This document shows positions 11,557-24,015 of a stretch of 64,000 bases of DNA, piece after piece. Numbering within the stretch: position 1 is the stretch's first letter; every line of letters starts with the position of its first letter. The notes beneath the pieces were generated by a model, which saw nothing but the letters and a program-made list of their open reading frames with translations, made no database searches and was not told the DNA's origin. Source of the DNA: Pestalotiopsis fici W106-1 (taxonomy: Eukaryota > Ascomycota > Sordariomycetes > Amphisphaeriales > Sporocadaceae). The position numbers were made by a program, and so were the translations under genes. Location: positions 4,307,874 through 4,371,873 of the forward strand of contig NW_006917093.1 in assembly GCF_000516985.1 (NCBI RefSeq). Direction: 5' to 3'.

Positions 11557-14500
11557 ATTGGCGGTGTCTGAATGCAAGAACAGCAGGTTGGGAGCTGTGC
11601 TTCTTGGTCCAAAGTATATTTGATTGTCAATAGCGAGCTTTTCGCTTCGATTTATCGTCGGTGACGCTCGCAATGTTGGTTCTGACGCGATTTATTCTTG
11701 ATGATTGGTGTGCGATGCGCGTTGCAAAAAGGTCGCCCGTCTCCCAAGGTTGTGGTAAACAATTAAGCCGGTAGAAGTTTGTTGCTCTGACAACAACCGC
11801 CAGCTGGCAAGCAACCTTGTTCAGGGACCAATACTCTAGCCTAGCGCAAGACCAATTGATGCATACTGACATACACAGTACACTCTGTACACTCTGCTCT
11901 GTAGAACACCCTAGTACGACAAATTTATGGCATTTATAAAGCATTAAACATTCCGTCTTGTTGAGCGATAGGCGAATTGGCATCACAGTTGATGCTTTCA
12001 GTCCTCTCATCAAAGATTCAAGAATCCGCTGAGCAACGGTGGAGTCGTGCCGGCCGGCACCCTTTCAAAGAGGTACACGTTATATTAATTCGCAGGGACT
12101 AGCATACATGGTAATGTAGCATATGAATTGTTGCATCTTTTTTGATGATTAGATTTCTTTCTCTGTCTTTTAGTTCTTTCTTACTTTTCGGGAAAATGAA
12201 AAGGGAAAAAAAGAAAGAAAAAAACCTTCAAACAGGATACCTGAGATCCTACTTTCGCTACATCTCCCTATGGACGATTAAATGTGGCTTGTGTCTTCAG
12301 CTCGAGACACTACTTTCTGTATTTATTCTTTTTGCAGTCTTTCTATTTCGGTCAAAGTTCGTCCACGCATCTGCCGTCGGAGACATTGTAAACACAAATG
12401 TCAAGCTTATATTAGCGACATGGTAAAAGCATTTATACTGGTTCCTGACTGGCCAATTGATGACAGTGTGTCAGCTTTTGGCAGTAATGTCTCATACTTT
12501 TCTGATATTTCCATGGGTCAAGTGCTTCGTAGAATATGATCCCCTGGCCAAGTCTTGCTCGTCATGCTGGGTTACCGTTGATTGTATTTACTGTCATTGC
12601 GCACGGAGTTGCGGCATGCTCAGAGCACGGCCAAAAGAAATACCTCTGGATTCTCTGATTGGGAAATAATGGCTGGCCGCCATGTGATTCCCGTGATTGG
12701 CGAGAGTCAATTGATACGTCAGATCTCCCAGATGGGATAGCACCGAGTCCAACTTCATCCGGGCGGACGAACACAACTGCTGGATGTAGCATTGCGGGCA
12801 ATGCATCACCGGCCAAAAAAGGCCGAAGCATTTCCTACCAGATACATGCCGTCCAAGATGGGATAACCCAAGGAGATTTCCGCCGAGGGCTTGCTTGCAT
12901 AGGTGCCATTGCTGCGTATACGTGTCAGCATAATAGGCATCGCTGAGCGCCAACGGATTGCTTATTATCTATTCTCAAACCCCGCATACATAGCTGCAAT
13001 GCAAGGATATAGCGACAACATGTTCTCGCTGGCTCGGGTTGGGAAATTTCCATACCGCGTGTGCATGGAGTCTCCTTGAACGAACCCACGACAGGCAGCG
13101 ACTCATGTATTTCCATTATGCCATGAGACTTTGGAGCTACCAGTCATAGGTGCATTCTATCTTCTTCCCTTATTGGAATCGCTGTTCCTGGAGTGCCCCA
13201 GCTATCGGCAATCCGGTCATTCCATATGACTATCAACACCGGAGCAAGCCGCTTGATTACATCGCTGTCAACTCACATGTAGTCTGGAACTCTCGAACGC
13301 CTGGACTGAGTGTTCCTTGAGTTGTGGCGCGCATACAAGAAACTGGCAAAAGACGGTAGACAGACGCACCGTAGCGGAGTTCTGCATTAGGCACATGGCT
13401 AGATACATTGTACCTCATCTCCCATCTAGATCCATTTTGTGATGCCTCGTATTCACCTGCGAATTGGCGAAACTGTGGAACATGGGAATCACTTTTGCGC
13501 GTTTGTTCAAATGATCAAGCACTAGGCTTACGTGGATAATTTATCTATTCATTAAAAATTTGGCCCCGATGGCCGAACAGCCCCTCGTGAATATAGTAGG
13601 GCCCTATACAAAATTATTAGTTGCTTGACACGTTGACAGGTGGTTGCCGCCCGGCTTGCAGGTCTGGCTCGTCTGGTTCTGGTTCGCCGGTAACGTCCCG
13701 TCACGAATGGCGTAGGCGCAGAAAAGAATCATAACCGAGTACTAACTGTAACTCTATTTCACAAGTTGTGGCGCATCGTGTTCTGAGCTTCTGAACCTGG
13801 GCAACTGGGATCAAAGCGGCAAACGATCGTCGCGCAGGGGGAGGAAATGCCTTGACTTATACCCCTGCGCCGAAGGGGGAAAAAACCACTGACGCACGCC
13901 CCTGTCCGAGAAATGGCAGCGACTTGCAAGAAATTTGGCTGCTCGGACGAAGTCCTGACAAGAACTCACTGAATAGGAGGCAGCCCGATCAATGCCGTTT
14001 CGCAAGACAACCGTGAGCAAACCACTTCCCAGGTCACAAGCTTCGTAATATCACATGACTCGGGTAAGGTGCTCAGATGGACCAAGAAGTACGCAGCAGG
14101 ACCCTGAGCCCCAATAAAAGGTATCAAGATCTAGTCGACCTTTCAGTGCTACGTACTTGGGGGGATTGGGACAGCCAGTGCCCTTGACGAAGTCGGAAGC
14201 GCTACGTAACCTCGAAAGTCACGGTTGTGACGGCTAGTCACAATAAGGGCTCAAGATCCCAGCCAAGCAGACTTGAGCCGTAATCTGTACAGGACCGCAT
14301 CCCCCGCCTGTAGACTTTTCGCAAGCCCGCTGGCATGGATCCTGATGATTTATAGTTCGAGGCCTTCCGTAGAATACAGCTAGGACACGGATTCTAGGTA
14401 GTCAAAAAGGACCAGCAGATGGTTTCTCTGACTCCAGCGTAATAAGAGATAGGCCACTTGTGCTTACCTGCTACTTTTTATTCTGGCTTTTCTTTGAAAC

Positions 14501-16878
14501 AGAGATTTCAAGTCAAAAGAGGATGGAGCATATTGAGCCCTTCTCAAAATAGGGTGATGAGATGGATGCAACCTACGTAGTCCCGACAGGGGACCGTGGT
14601 GTGTTTCCAGGGGTCGTGTTCAAGCTCGTCGTGAAAAGTTGTTCGTTTTTCCAGTTTCTCGTACATTCAGCTCAGCGGATCTGGGGGATTTAGAACTGGT
14701 TTCTCCGTTTCTCTATGCTCGAACCATACGACATCACTCCAAGTCCTTTTCTGAGGCAAACATTCCATTCCCACCATGGGTGTCTAGCTGCAAACATGGT
14801 AAAAAGTCGAATGCAGACATACCACTGCCTCTGTATGTACTGAGCTGGAAGAATCGCTTCAATCTGTACACTGAGGTCCTGATAAAAAATGCAGTAGGTA
14901 GATTTGGTGGATATTTCGGGCGACTTTGTTCCATGAAACCGATTGACCCATTTGCAAAATTTCATGTGTTCGCTCCGGCCCCATAGCAAAAGAATCAAAC
15001 CAACGACTATATTTCTTGCAGGTGGGTTCAGCGATTAAACTCTCGCGGGAGGTACCGGTAGCTGCGAGCGACTGTCGAGTGCGCAGATAAAATTCAATCT
15101 TCGGGTACCTTGCTTGAGGGCTGCCTCTCAGACGTCGTACATTCTAATTCAGTAGTTACTATTACCAAGAATCTTAATGTCACCATACGTCGTCAAGAAG
15201 GAGAGCGCTGTAGGTTGTTGCGCTTTTCAGTCGACAACGACGTCGACAATGATGAAGAAGGCATAGCGACGATCAATTCTTGGTGTCATCATGCCGCTAA
15301 CCAAGACCCCCCCCAGCAAATAGCCCCTAGTGCAAGAAAGCCAGTTGAACCTTGCAGCCCACCTTGCACACCAAGCAGATGATCCGGCAGAAAAGACCCC
15401 CTACCTTAGCCAATGTAGAGCTAAGGCCAGGCGCCAATTGAGATAGCTTTTCCGCAGCTTGCGACGCACATCATCGCCATCTTTGGGCACCAGCGAGCTC
15501 TTGATGTTTCTTTGGGTCCATGGTAGCGCAAAAGCAACCAAGTCTGGTGGGCAGCAGGTATCGGTACCTGGGCAAAAAGCTTGCAACCAAGCTTGTACTC
15601 CATCTCGTACCGAACCTACCGCCCCCCTTCCACCATCCAGTCACATCACCACATTCCCGTAGCACGGCCGCTGACCCCAGAAACGGCGTTGGTCGAGCCC
15701 CCCCGGGGATCTTCGTCTACCAACGTGCCCAGCACGCCAGTAAGGTAGTGTAGTCACCACAGACAGGCAGGGCGGAGGAGCAAGAAAGAAGGCCAACGAG
15801 TAGCAGCAGAGAGAATCATCAAACCAGGCCCCAAAGTTCATCCAGTCAGCGCAGGGTGGAATCTGTGGCGGCTCCTTTGGAACACACTACCAGTCGACCC
15901 TTGCTTTGTGTGAGAGAACCTGAAAACCATTCAGATCAGCCATTGAAATATGTCCCTTGCCCACCAGCTACATTGACTTGCATGTCCTATTACCTATGTT
16001 ACCTACGTATACATTGCGCACCACCCTACCTGCGCCTTTTCTCAACGGAGCAAGTCGTCCTTTAATTGATTGCATCTCTTGTACACTTCTTTTTCGCCTC
16101 CCTTCCCCGCGCTTGATGTGTACATACATTGGATTTATTTCAAAGGGTTCAAATCAGACTGATGTCTGACTTTCCATACCTACCTCCCTACACTACACTA
16201 CTGCCACTACAGTACCTGCCCAAACTACCTGCTACTACATGGTAGCTCGACCCACCGCCACCACCAACTCGTCGTTCCAAGTTCGACTGAATTTTTGTCG
16301 CCCTGCGCTGGGTTTCGCATTTACAACGAATTCACAAGCCTAAACTGCTACTCTTTCACCAGAAAACGGATTGGCAACCCTGGCTATTGCTGCGCAGCCA
16401 TCATATCAATCTGCATCGAAATCTCTAGCGACACGAGCGCTCTCCTCCTCAGCCCTATGACGGACGACCTTTAGGCTTTGAGTGCCTTCCCCTTCGATCG
16501 ATCCCTGGCCGCTTACTGCTCGAGCTTGCATTAATTTCAACGCCGAAAGTTCTATCAGCGTTTACCCTTGTCGCTCATGCGAATCCGTTCCTGCCAACGA
16601 CCATTGCAAAGAGACGAATCGGGGTGCCCGTCAATTATTACTTCTTGGCCACACCAACTCTCTATGCCTATCGTCTAGAGCAGGCAATTGCCAATCATTT
16701 CATTTGCGAATTCCCGCTTCACTCGAATGACGTTGCTCATCTCGCGCCCATGGATTTAGATGCAAGGACAACAACGGCAAAAACATTAATATATCACGAC
16801 ACGCAGCCTTGTTGAAACTTCCTACTTCTTTAGAACATTTGTCAATTCTTCTCGGATAGCTGTTTAACACATGGAAAC
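11557..16878. other. 5.3-kb gene-poor intergenic region
   Basis: No supportable gene was seen in 5.3 kb. Open stretches here are short, overlap on both strands and lack motifs. The right end (about 15.8-16.9 kb) is rich in CTAC/TACC-type short repeats (for example 16180-16250) and is probably the promoter and leader of the large protein at 16879. No tRNA box pair, transposase remnant or inverted terminal repeat was recognised. An unannotated non-coding RNA or a very divergent small gene cannot be excluded. Confidence 0.5.
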
Positions 16879-16975
16879 ATGGCCATTTGGCCATTCCGGC
16901 GAAAAGGGTCTCGCAAACGCTCCCCAGGGCGAGGCCGAGCCCAGGATGCATTTGATGCGCCGCAGCGGGCCATGA
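16871..16975 (+). promoter_or_regulatory. Overlapping upstream ORF (34 codons)
   Basis: An ATG at 16871 lies 8 nt before the main start at 16879, in a different frame. It opens a 34-codon frame that ends at TGA 16973-16975, inside the main coding sequence. The upstream ATG has C at -3 (weak) while the main ATG has A at -3 and G at +4 (strong), so leaky scanning would favour the main frame but lower its output. Confidence 0.45.
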
Positions 16976-19335
16976 CGGAACCTGCAACGAATACGGACCT
17001 AGACCACGCTTCGGGGTCTGATCGCGCCAAGCAAAAGCGGCAACGGGAGTCGCCTAGCAGTAAGAAACTCTCAAGGAAACCCAGGACTTACAGTTTCTCG
17101 CCCGGTCGCCGGGATTCGATTCGTTTTGCCAAAGCGAGGCAGGAATCGGTCCCACCATTACCAACAGGCCCCATCCCAGCGAGCATACAACAAAACCATT
17201 ATGGAGCTGCCGGACAGGGTTCATCTGGGGCTGCGGCAAATGAAGCTGGAATCAGGGACCAAACACCCACCCTCCATCTTTCCATCTCGCAACAAAAGAG
17301 GTCGGCACAACCTCTCCCTCGCAAGAATTCCAGCAAGCGAAGAAAGCAAGACCATGACCGTGAGGCTGAGATCAGGGCTTTGAGCCAGAGTCACACTATG
17401 CCGGCCCGTCTCAATGCCGATAACTGGACGCAAGGAAAACCTGTCAAGAGAAACAGTAAGAGGCACAAATCTAGCTCCCTGATGAGGAAGTGGCATCGCC
17501 CGGATTCAGACATTTCCTTGCCCATTGCCGAGTCTTTGCACTCAGCCATGTCCGAGGACTCGGAGCACATTTCATATAGAGTATCTGCCTTCGACGCACT
17601 TGCACCTCGCCCAACCATACGATATGCCTCGAATCCTGTTTTTGGGGCACCAAGCCAACCCGGACCATTGCGATCCCAGTCAGTAAAGAGAAAACTATCT
17701 GAACGGGCTCGCATATCGGAAGCCGAACTCAAGGCACACAAGCGGGTAGACAACCTCGCAGATGACCTGGACGCATCTGACTTGCGCGAGTTGATGGAAA
17801 GAGATAAGCGGAGGAGGGAAAGGAAGCAAGAAAAAGAGCGAGAAAGAGTCGAAAGACGGCTAGCCAGAAGGGCTGAACGACAGCGTGCTGAAGAAGCAGA
17901 GGCTCGAAAGAATGGGACACCACCGCCGCAGAATTTAGAGAGAGGTGTTTTAGGTCGAGAGGCTCCTGCCGTTGAAACAGATACTACCTCGGCAGTGGTC
18001 ACGTCAACCAGGAGGCGCCCTTCCGCTGAAGATGCCGAAGTCAATGACAGCTCACCAAAGTCGGAAACTGAAGATGGGAAGGGCCAACGTGCTCCGTCGC
18101 CGTTGGAGGAATTCCATCGGGAAAATAGTTTCGATGCTGGAGCAGATGAAATCCAGCGCGACCCTCTACCCGAGCAGAAGCAAACTTCGACTGAACCTGC
18201 TAAGCAAGAGTCACGCTCACCTAGCCCAGGCATCATTGGCTTCATGAGATCGAGGAAACGTCGCTCGAAATCGCCATTGCCCACGGGGTCTGAACAGCAT
18301 GATGGCCGATCCGAATCCACAAGAATTGTTTCGAAATCTGAAAGCGAATCACTTGACCGGCGGCTTTCTGAGAGCAGTTCAAGTAGACCTTGGTTGTCAA
18401 GATTCAGGTGGTCGAGGAGAGGTGGTAAAGCCCGACGTACATCTGATGAACCGTCTTCATTCTCGAATACTTCTCGAGACTCCATGCCGACGGCGCAGCA
18501 AGGCTCGCAAACACCCACCTACGCACCTGTCCAACGGTCGAATTCAAAGGTTCCCAAACGCACAATGTCACGTTTCAGAGAAGATTTGCCGGAGCTGCCT
18601 TTATCGCCCCCAGACAGTCGTGTAGCGTCGCCTGAAGGTGAGGTTCAACAGCCTGAGCCTTTAGCCGCCATCACCGATGACGTTGTTATGAGATATGATA
18701 CACCAGCTTCTGGACATCGCGAGACGCCAAACTCTTTGGTGCGGGATGAAGTTCAGCCATCTCCTGCTCCGCACTCCATGTCCATGGCATCGATAGATTC
18801 GGAGGGCTCATGGTTCGGAGGCCGGGTCAACCGCAAGCGGACGTCTTCTGGCGTGCGCGGTTCCATGAATAATTACCCATTACGATCAGTATCCGGGGAT
18901 TCAGTGGATCAGGACGAAGACGCCACACATGATAGAGACTTCCTCAATATTGTCACGGACGAGAAACACTTGAACCGCAAGTCAACAGGCGAGGCTCTGC
19001 CAAGCAGTGATGAGGAGGACGAGATAGAGTCACCCAAATGGGGTAACGTCACGCGGACGCCAACTTTTACTCACCACCGAGAAACGATGCGCAGCCGGGA
19101 AGGTCTCCTGCTGCACTCTTTTGAGGACGATGAGAAGGAATACGAAAGCGAAAAGGGCAGCGAAGAAGTGTCCTCTTTTGGTGCAGAATCCCCTGTCAAT
19201 TTGCAGAGCGCAACAAGCGTCAAGGTTGCAAAGGGACACGGCCGTAACTATAGTGCCGGAAGCGCCAAGCTTCTTGACATTTCTCCTCGAGTTTCTTCGG
19301 ACATCCGCAGAAGTCTCGAACCGGTTACGCAATAA
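16879..19335 (+). CDS. Large basic, disordered hypothetical protein
   Basis: One uninterrupted exon encodes 818 aa. Function is unknown. The N-terminus 'MAIWPFRRKGSRKRSPGRGR' is strongly basic and resembles the start of a widespread family of uncharacterised disordered ascomycete proteins. The protein is rich in Ser, Arg, Lys, Glu and Pro and has no globular domain I can name. Recognisable blocks are 'SFSPGRRDSIRF', 'NADNWTQGKP', 'SDISLPIAESLHSAMSEDSE', a charged helix or coiled coil at ~290-340 (ELMERDKRRRERKQEKERER), many 'SP' and 'RS.S' phosphosite-like motifs, and a conserved-looking C-terminus 'SAKLLDISPRVSSDIRRSL'. It sits alone between two long gene-free gaps. The unbroken 2.4-kb frame makes it a real gene. 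A nuclear or cortical scaffold role would be conjecture. Confidence 0.85.
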   Translation: MAIWPFRRKGSRKRSPGRGRAQDAFDAPQRAMTEPATNTDLDHASGSDRAKQKRQRESPSSKKLSRKPRTYSFSPGRRDSIRFAKARQESVPPLPTGPIPASIQQNHYGAAGQGSSGAAANEAGIRDQTPTLHLSISQQKRSAQPLPRKNSSKRRKQDHDREAEIRALSQSHTMPARLNADNWTQGKPVKRNSKRHKSSSLMRKWHRPDSDISLPIAESLHSAMSEDSEHISYRVSAFDALAPRPTIRYASNPVFGAPSQPGPLRSQSVKRKLSERARISEAELKAHKRVDNLADDLDASDLRELMERDKRRRERKQEKERERVERRLARRAERQRAEEAEARKNGTPPPQNLERGVLGREAPAVETDTTSAVVTSTRRRPSAEDAEVNDSSPKSETEDGKGQRAPSPLEEFHRENSFDAGADEIQRDPLPEQKQTSTEPAKQESRSPSPGIIGFMRSRKRRSKSPLPTGSEQHDGRSESTRIVSKSESESLDRRLSESSSSRPWLSRFRWSRRGGKARRTSDEPSSFSNTSRDSMPTAQQGSQTPTYAPVQRSNSKVPKRTMSRFREDLPELPLSPPDSRVASPEGEVQQPEPLAAITDDVVMRYDTPASGHRETPNSLVRDEVQPSPAPHSMSMASIDSEGSWFGGRVNRKRTSSGVRGSMNNYPLRSVSGDSVDQDEDATHDRDFLNIVTDEKHLNRKSTGEALPSSDEEDEIESPKWGNVTRTPTFTHHRETMRSREGLLLHSFEDDEKEYESEKGSEEVSSFGAESPVNLQSATSVKVAKGHGRNYSAGSAKLLDISPRVSSDIRRSLEPVTQ

Positions 19336-22300
19336 GCAAACAAGGTATGTGTTGATGAAATATGCGCTGACTTGCTCAACAGGAATAGCGATGATAGAGG
19401 TGTATGACTGCGGCTCGACACTGTCGATTCTTGACATCAAGAACAGAGAAAAAAAAAAGACCAAAAGGACCTATAGCACATGGTCCACCCAACACTCATT
19501 CATCTTTCATTTTGTTTCTCCTGGATCGTCACCGACCTTTATTCACTCGTTTCGAATTTCCTTTTTCTATCCACCACACCCAGAAAAGAAAAAAAAAAAC
19601 GGAAAAATCTCTGGACGGCATCATCCGAATCTATCATCGTTGTTCTCTGTTACGCTCTGTTCTATTTCATCCGCACACCTTGCTACTGTTTCGAGGCTTT
19701 TTTGACGTCACTTGCCGGCTATTTAATAGTTGGCTTAACGTATTGCAATGCGTGTTCGCCTATAGAATGCACTGCAAGAAAGTCCGTCAAGTCCCTTACC
19801 GCCAACATGCGGATACCTTGTCGCAACGGATGCTGGATCACTCTGACCAACATTCATTGCAATCTTTGATCTATTCACCCGCCATCCCTCTAGATACCGA
19901 GACAGGATCTCAGCCATTGGAGTCGATCTCCTGCAACTATATCCGGCGTATTTCATTTCGCTTCCAGAGACCTAGGACGTCATCATATATGTGTTGCTAT
20001 TTGGCAACGATGGACAGAGAAATCAATGGATAAACCTGATGAGTATGGGTCCTCCGGGCCCATGATCTGGGTAGTCTCAATATTCTGTTCATGCAGAGCA
20101 TGAAAAGGCATGGCACAAGCGCGTGATGTTTTGGGCGTCTTTCGTTCCTATGATGTAGCACTTTGCGCAGTGCAACGATTCTGGGTTACTACCCAACTGA
20201 TTTATATTGGCGAGACGCGAGACCAGGAGCTTGATACCCCAAAGAAGATAGGCGCTCCTGGCAGGCGTCCATGGAGCACACATAGTTGTGTGCAAAAACG
20301 GAAATAAAACGTTGTTTGATGTTTCGAAATTTCACTTATGATGACCACCACTGTTGTTGTCTGGCACTTCACGACACCATGATTCATTCGTACATGTCCA
20401 TGATGCAAACGCGAACTCTCCAAAGCTCATGGCGTTAATCATGCACTTCTGCGCTTACAATCGACGTGACTCGCACGTGGTGGCTTGGTCCATCCAGCCT
20501 GGGTACGAGTCAAATCCGACAAGCTCAAGCTCTTGAACCCGGCTTCTCTGACCGTTGGAAAGTCTAAAGGTTGCAAGTACCGGTACCTCCTCCTCATCTT
20601 AGCGTTGGCGGTGAGCTGCCACCACCGCATTGTCAATAGCAATAGCGCAAAAACATCGTCGAGCATGTGGACAATATCGAAATTCTGACCGCCGCCCTCA
20701 TCTTACGTATGCCTTGTTAATTGTTCGCGAGGCGGCCGGTGCTCTGCTTTGATCAGGCTTTAGCTTTACAATCCTCACAGACTCACGTGAGATTGATATT
20801 CGCGGTGCTGAGCATGGCAACCTTACGTCCTCTCCAATCGCAAAGCACCGGCGATGATGAGCAGTTCGTCTAGGTTGGCGCCATGAACCCCCAAACACTT
20901 CCAGCATCGCTTCCCCTAGTGGAAGGCCCCGACGATAGTGGTAGAGCTGGCTTGATGGCATTAGGGCCCTCGCCTAGCAATCTCCAAGCGCATGAATGTC
21001 CGGTCTGAAGCGGAAACTAGAGTGACAGTGACCAGGACCGGTGGAAGTCTGCCATCCGATGACTTGGCACCTAAAGTATAGTCTGAACACTTGCGGGAAG
21101 ATAATCATTGCTAGTCGATAGGGAGTCTTGTAGTTTAGGGGTAATAGCCAAACTTGTGGCTATACATTCCAGAAACAGTGATTCGCATACACAAGCACGC
21201 ATCTTTGTCAAAATGCAGCGCTTCTGAGTTTCTCGATGATGGACTCGGAACCATCAAAGTGCTACAGAACCAAACATTCTTCTTTGTGCATGACTCTTCG
21301 TGATCCCGGCAGCAATCCTTATCACCCTTTTACTAAACACAGGTCGACTTACACCAAAGCACGCACGAGTCAAAAGATGAGATGTTGACATCCTAGTCAT
21401 GGAACCGCTTCTATCTCCCAAGCAAGGCAGATGTACCATAGAGCGAACCAGTATAGTTCTCACCCGAATTATAAGTTCTAATGCAAAAATGCAGGTACTA
21501 CGGAAACATGTAGTGGACGGCGTACAACACTTACTTGTCAGGTTGCGGACGCCCTGCATTAGCAACCCCATGGTGATGTAGAGCGTATAGCAAGACTTGA
21601 ATAACCTACGGATGGTGCCCTCCATTGTTATACCTGAATATGTGGATTTGAATTAGTCGCACGATGGTTGAAGGATACATCCTGTTGTCTCTATCACGAA
21701 TCGACACACATGCCTCCTGCCCAAGGAGAAAGTGACTTGTTGCAGTACACATTGTAAACATGATAATCGCTTCTCTATCAAACGTATAATCCGGAAATGG
21801 TAAATGGATTCAATCCACTTATAGGAGCAATCCATGTATCATTTTGAGTAGACTGCTCCTGCTCGGCCAAGTCTAGAGAGAGATATAGGTTGACACCAGA
21901 GCCACGACGCCTGTATCCTGAATCCAGTTCGTCATCTGAGTCAAGAAATCAGTCTCCCCTAAAGAACATGACATTCTTCTCCTACAATTCTGTTCCCTTC
22001 GCCTAGTGCCAGTTGCTCGTCTCGTTACCATATGTTTGATTTGACTACAGGCCTCCACCAGTGGGTGTTCGGCTCCAAGAAAACTATTCGACGTTGCATG
22101 GCAGCTCATGGTGTTTCTGATGGCAAGAACCCACGGATGATAATCTGGTAGGGGCAAGTTTGGAATTTCTCCCGACCAACTAGGCTTTCAAAAGAATTGC
22201 GCAACGGCATCAATATACTGCTTGTATCAACAGCACAGTCTCTACCTCGAGGTGGGCGGGTAGAACCGTGCAGTTTCTAATATTTTCAAAAGACAGAGAC

Positions 22301-24015
22301 CCTCCCAACAGCCTCTCTGTGAGCTTGTCCTGGGAGCTGGTGAATGCGGACGCATTCGTGGTTCCAGCGAGGCGTTCTCGATGCCGAATTACAGAAGACC
22401 CATTCACAACATGCCGGCCTACCTACTTCTGAATTTGCAGCGTCAATGACTTGTCCATACATGTAGCCAGCCTTCGGTCGGAGGTGCGCTGTTTAGGGTT
22501 TTGCAAGATCTTATGATTCTATACCCATGATGTGAAATGATACTGCTGATGCTGCGTGCAACTTCGTTTGCCAACACAAAGGTTTGCCTGTTCTTTCGAT
22601 TTCAAATGCCCCAATGTACGCTCTTGATTAAGATTAACGAAGCCACAGGTCAGTGTTTCCTGGCAAATTTTGAGGCAATTGGAACACAATCGCGCGAACA
22701 AACTGATGGAATCTTTATGAGAGAAAGGTGATCAGCCAAATTGCGACACTGCAGAGTTTGATCGTTGTACAGGAATATTGGAATATGTCGTGACACCCGT
22801 TTATTATTATTAGCAGCAGCAGTATGGCTCTTAATGATTCCAAATCTTCACCATCATGCGGCGGGCTGGAGTTTCAATTTGTCGTTATTATGGAAGAAGA
22901 TGGATGAAAATACGGCCAACGTCTGGCTTATTACACTATCTCGACATACATGTCGCTTACTGAGTTTGATGGGGCCGGGAATGACCTGAAGATGATTCCT
23001 CATCATGGCGACCCAACCTCGGAGTGACCCACCGATATCTAATCGGAGCATCGGGAACTACCTACAGGCAAACACCAGGCTTACCTAAGGCAACTTGATC
23101 TGTCAGCGCTTGGTGCGCACATTGCAGCGTGCACAGCAGCAGGGTATTCTCGGATAGGACTCTGCCTGGGGCAAGCCGGAGAATTCTCAGAGAGCTTGCA
23201 AAGAAAGATCTGGTTGGACAGCCTTTGATGCACAGGCACAGCAGCAAGCAGCAATCGCGTCATTCATCAGAGCAATGACAGGGCCAGTGAAGGGCCCCCC
23301 GGGGCCAAGTGCACTGACAAATCCCGGGGGAACTTTGTTAGTTTACATCATTCCCGCAGCCTGCCCGCACCTGTCCGTCCCTAAAGTAGCTTCAAGCATG
23401 CATTAGCTATCATGCGCATGGAAGGACGCATTGTCAGTCTCACAGCCCGTCAATCAATCAGTGAGTGATCCAAACAACTCATTAGATCGGACAAGCCTAG
23501 GACCAGATTCGGTGAATGAGATTTTGCATTGCCTGTGGCATAATAATAGAACATTTTCTCGGTGATTCCATCCAATGATACAATGGATTGCCTCGCTTTT
23601 TGCCTTTGAAGATCTGCCTTGTCTTATGTACAGAATTTCAAATTGTCATAATGTCTTGCTTGTCGTCTTTGTTCTTGGTCAGGCCAGGCAGGGCGCGCGG
23701 GCGTAGGTGTTATTACTCACGTAACTAGCAGCGGTTGATCGGACTGGAGGATAGCCCGTAACCCCCCATTACCAATCCACCTTGCTGAGTGAAATGCCCC
23801 ATAGGAAAAGTGAGAGAAAAAAAAAATAATGCCCCTCCACTGGCTGCTGCTGGTGAAGCCGCTCCCGTTTTTCTACTGGACCGACAGAGACCGACCAACT
23901 TGCTTTGGAAAACTGAACTGCAGCCAGCCCGATAACCACGCCGAACTTGTGTGATTGAACATCTCTTTAAAACCCACCTTCCCCTCAACACCAAACGCCG
24001 ACTTCTTTTTTCCAC
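19336..24015. other. 4.7-kb gene-poor intergenic region
   Basis: No gene could be supported. It starts with the 3' end of the disordered-protein gene, where a GTATGT...CAACAG pair (19345-19382) could be a very short 3'UTR intron. A 123-codon leftward frame at 21254-21625 begins 'MEGTIRRLFKSCYTLYITMG', but I found no second exon or family match. The final ~300 bp should be the thioredoxin promoter. Confidence 0.5.

Noticed and set aside
17391..18518. 375-codon minus-strand frame
   Set aside because: It is Ser/Arg-rich and antisense to the 818-codon disordered-protein gene, without any motif. The + strand frame is longer and has a good start context.
21254..21625. 123-codon minus frame beginning MEGTIRRLFKSCYTL
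   Set aside because: A GTAAGT donor follows early, but I found no convincing second exon or family, so it was not called as a gene.
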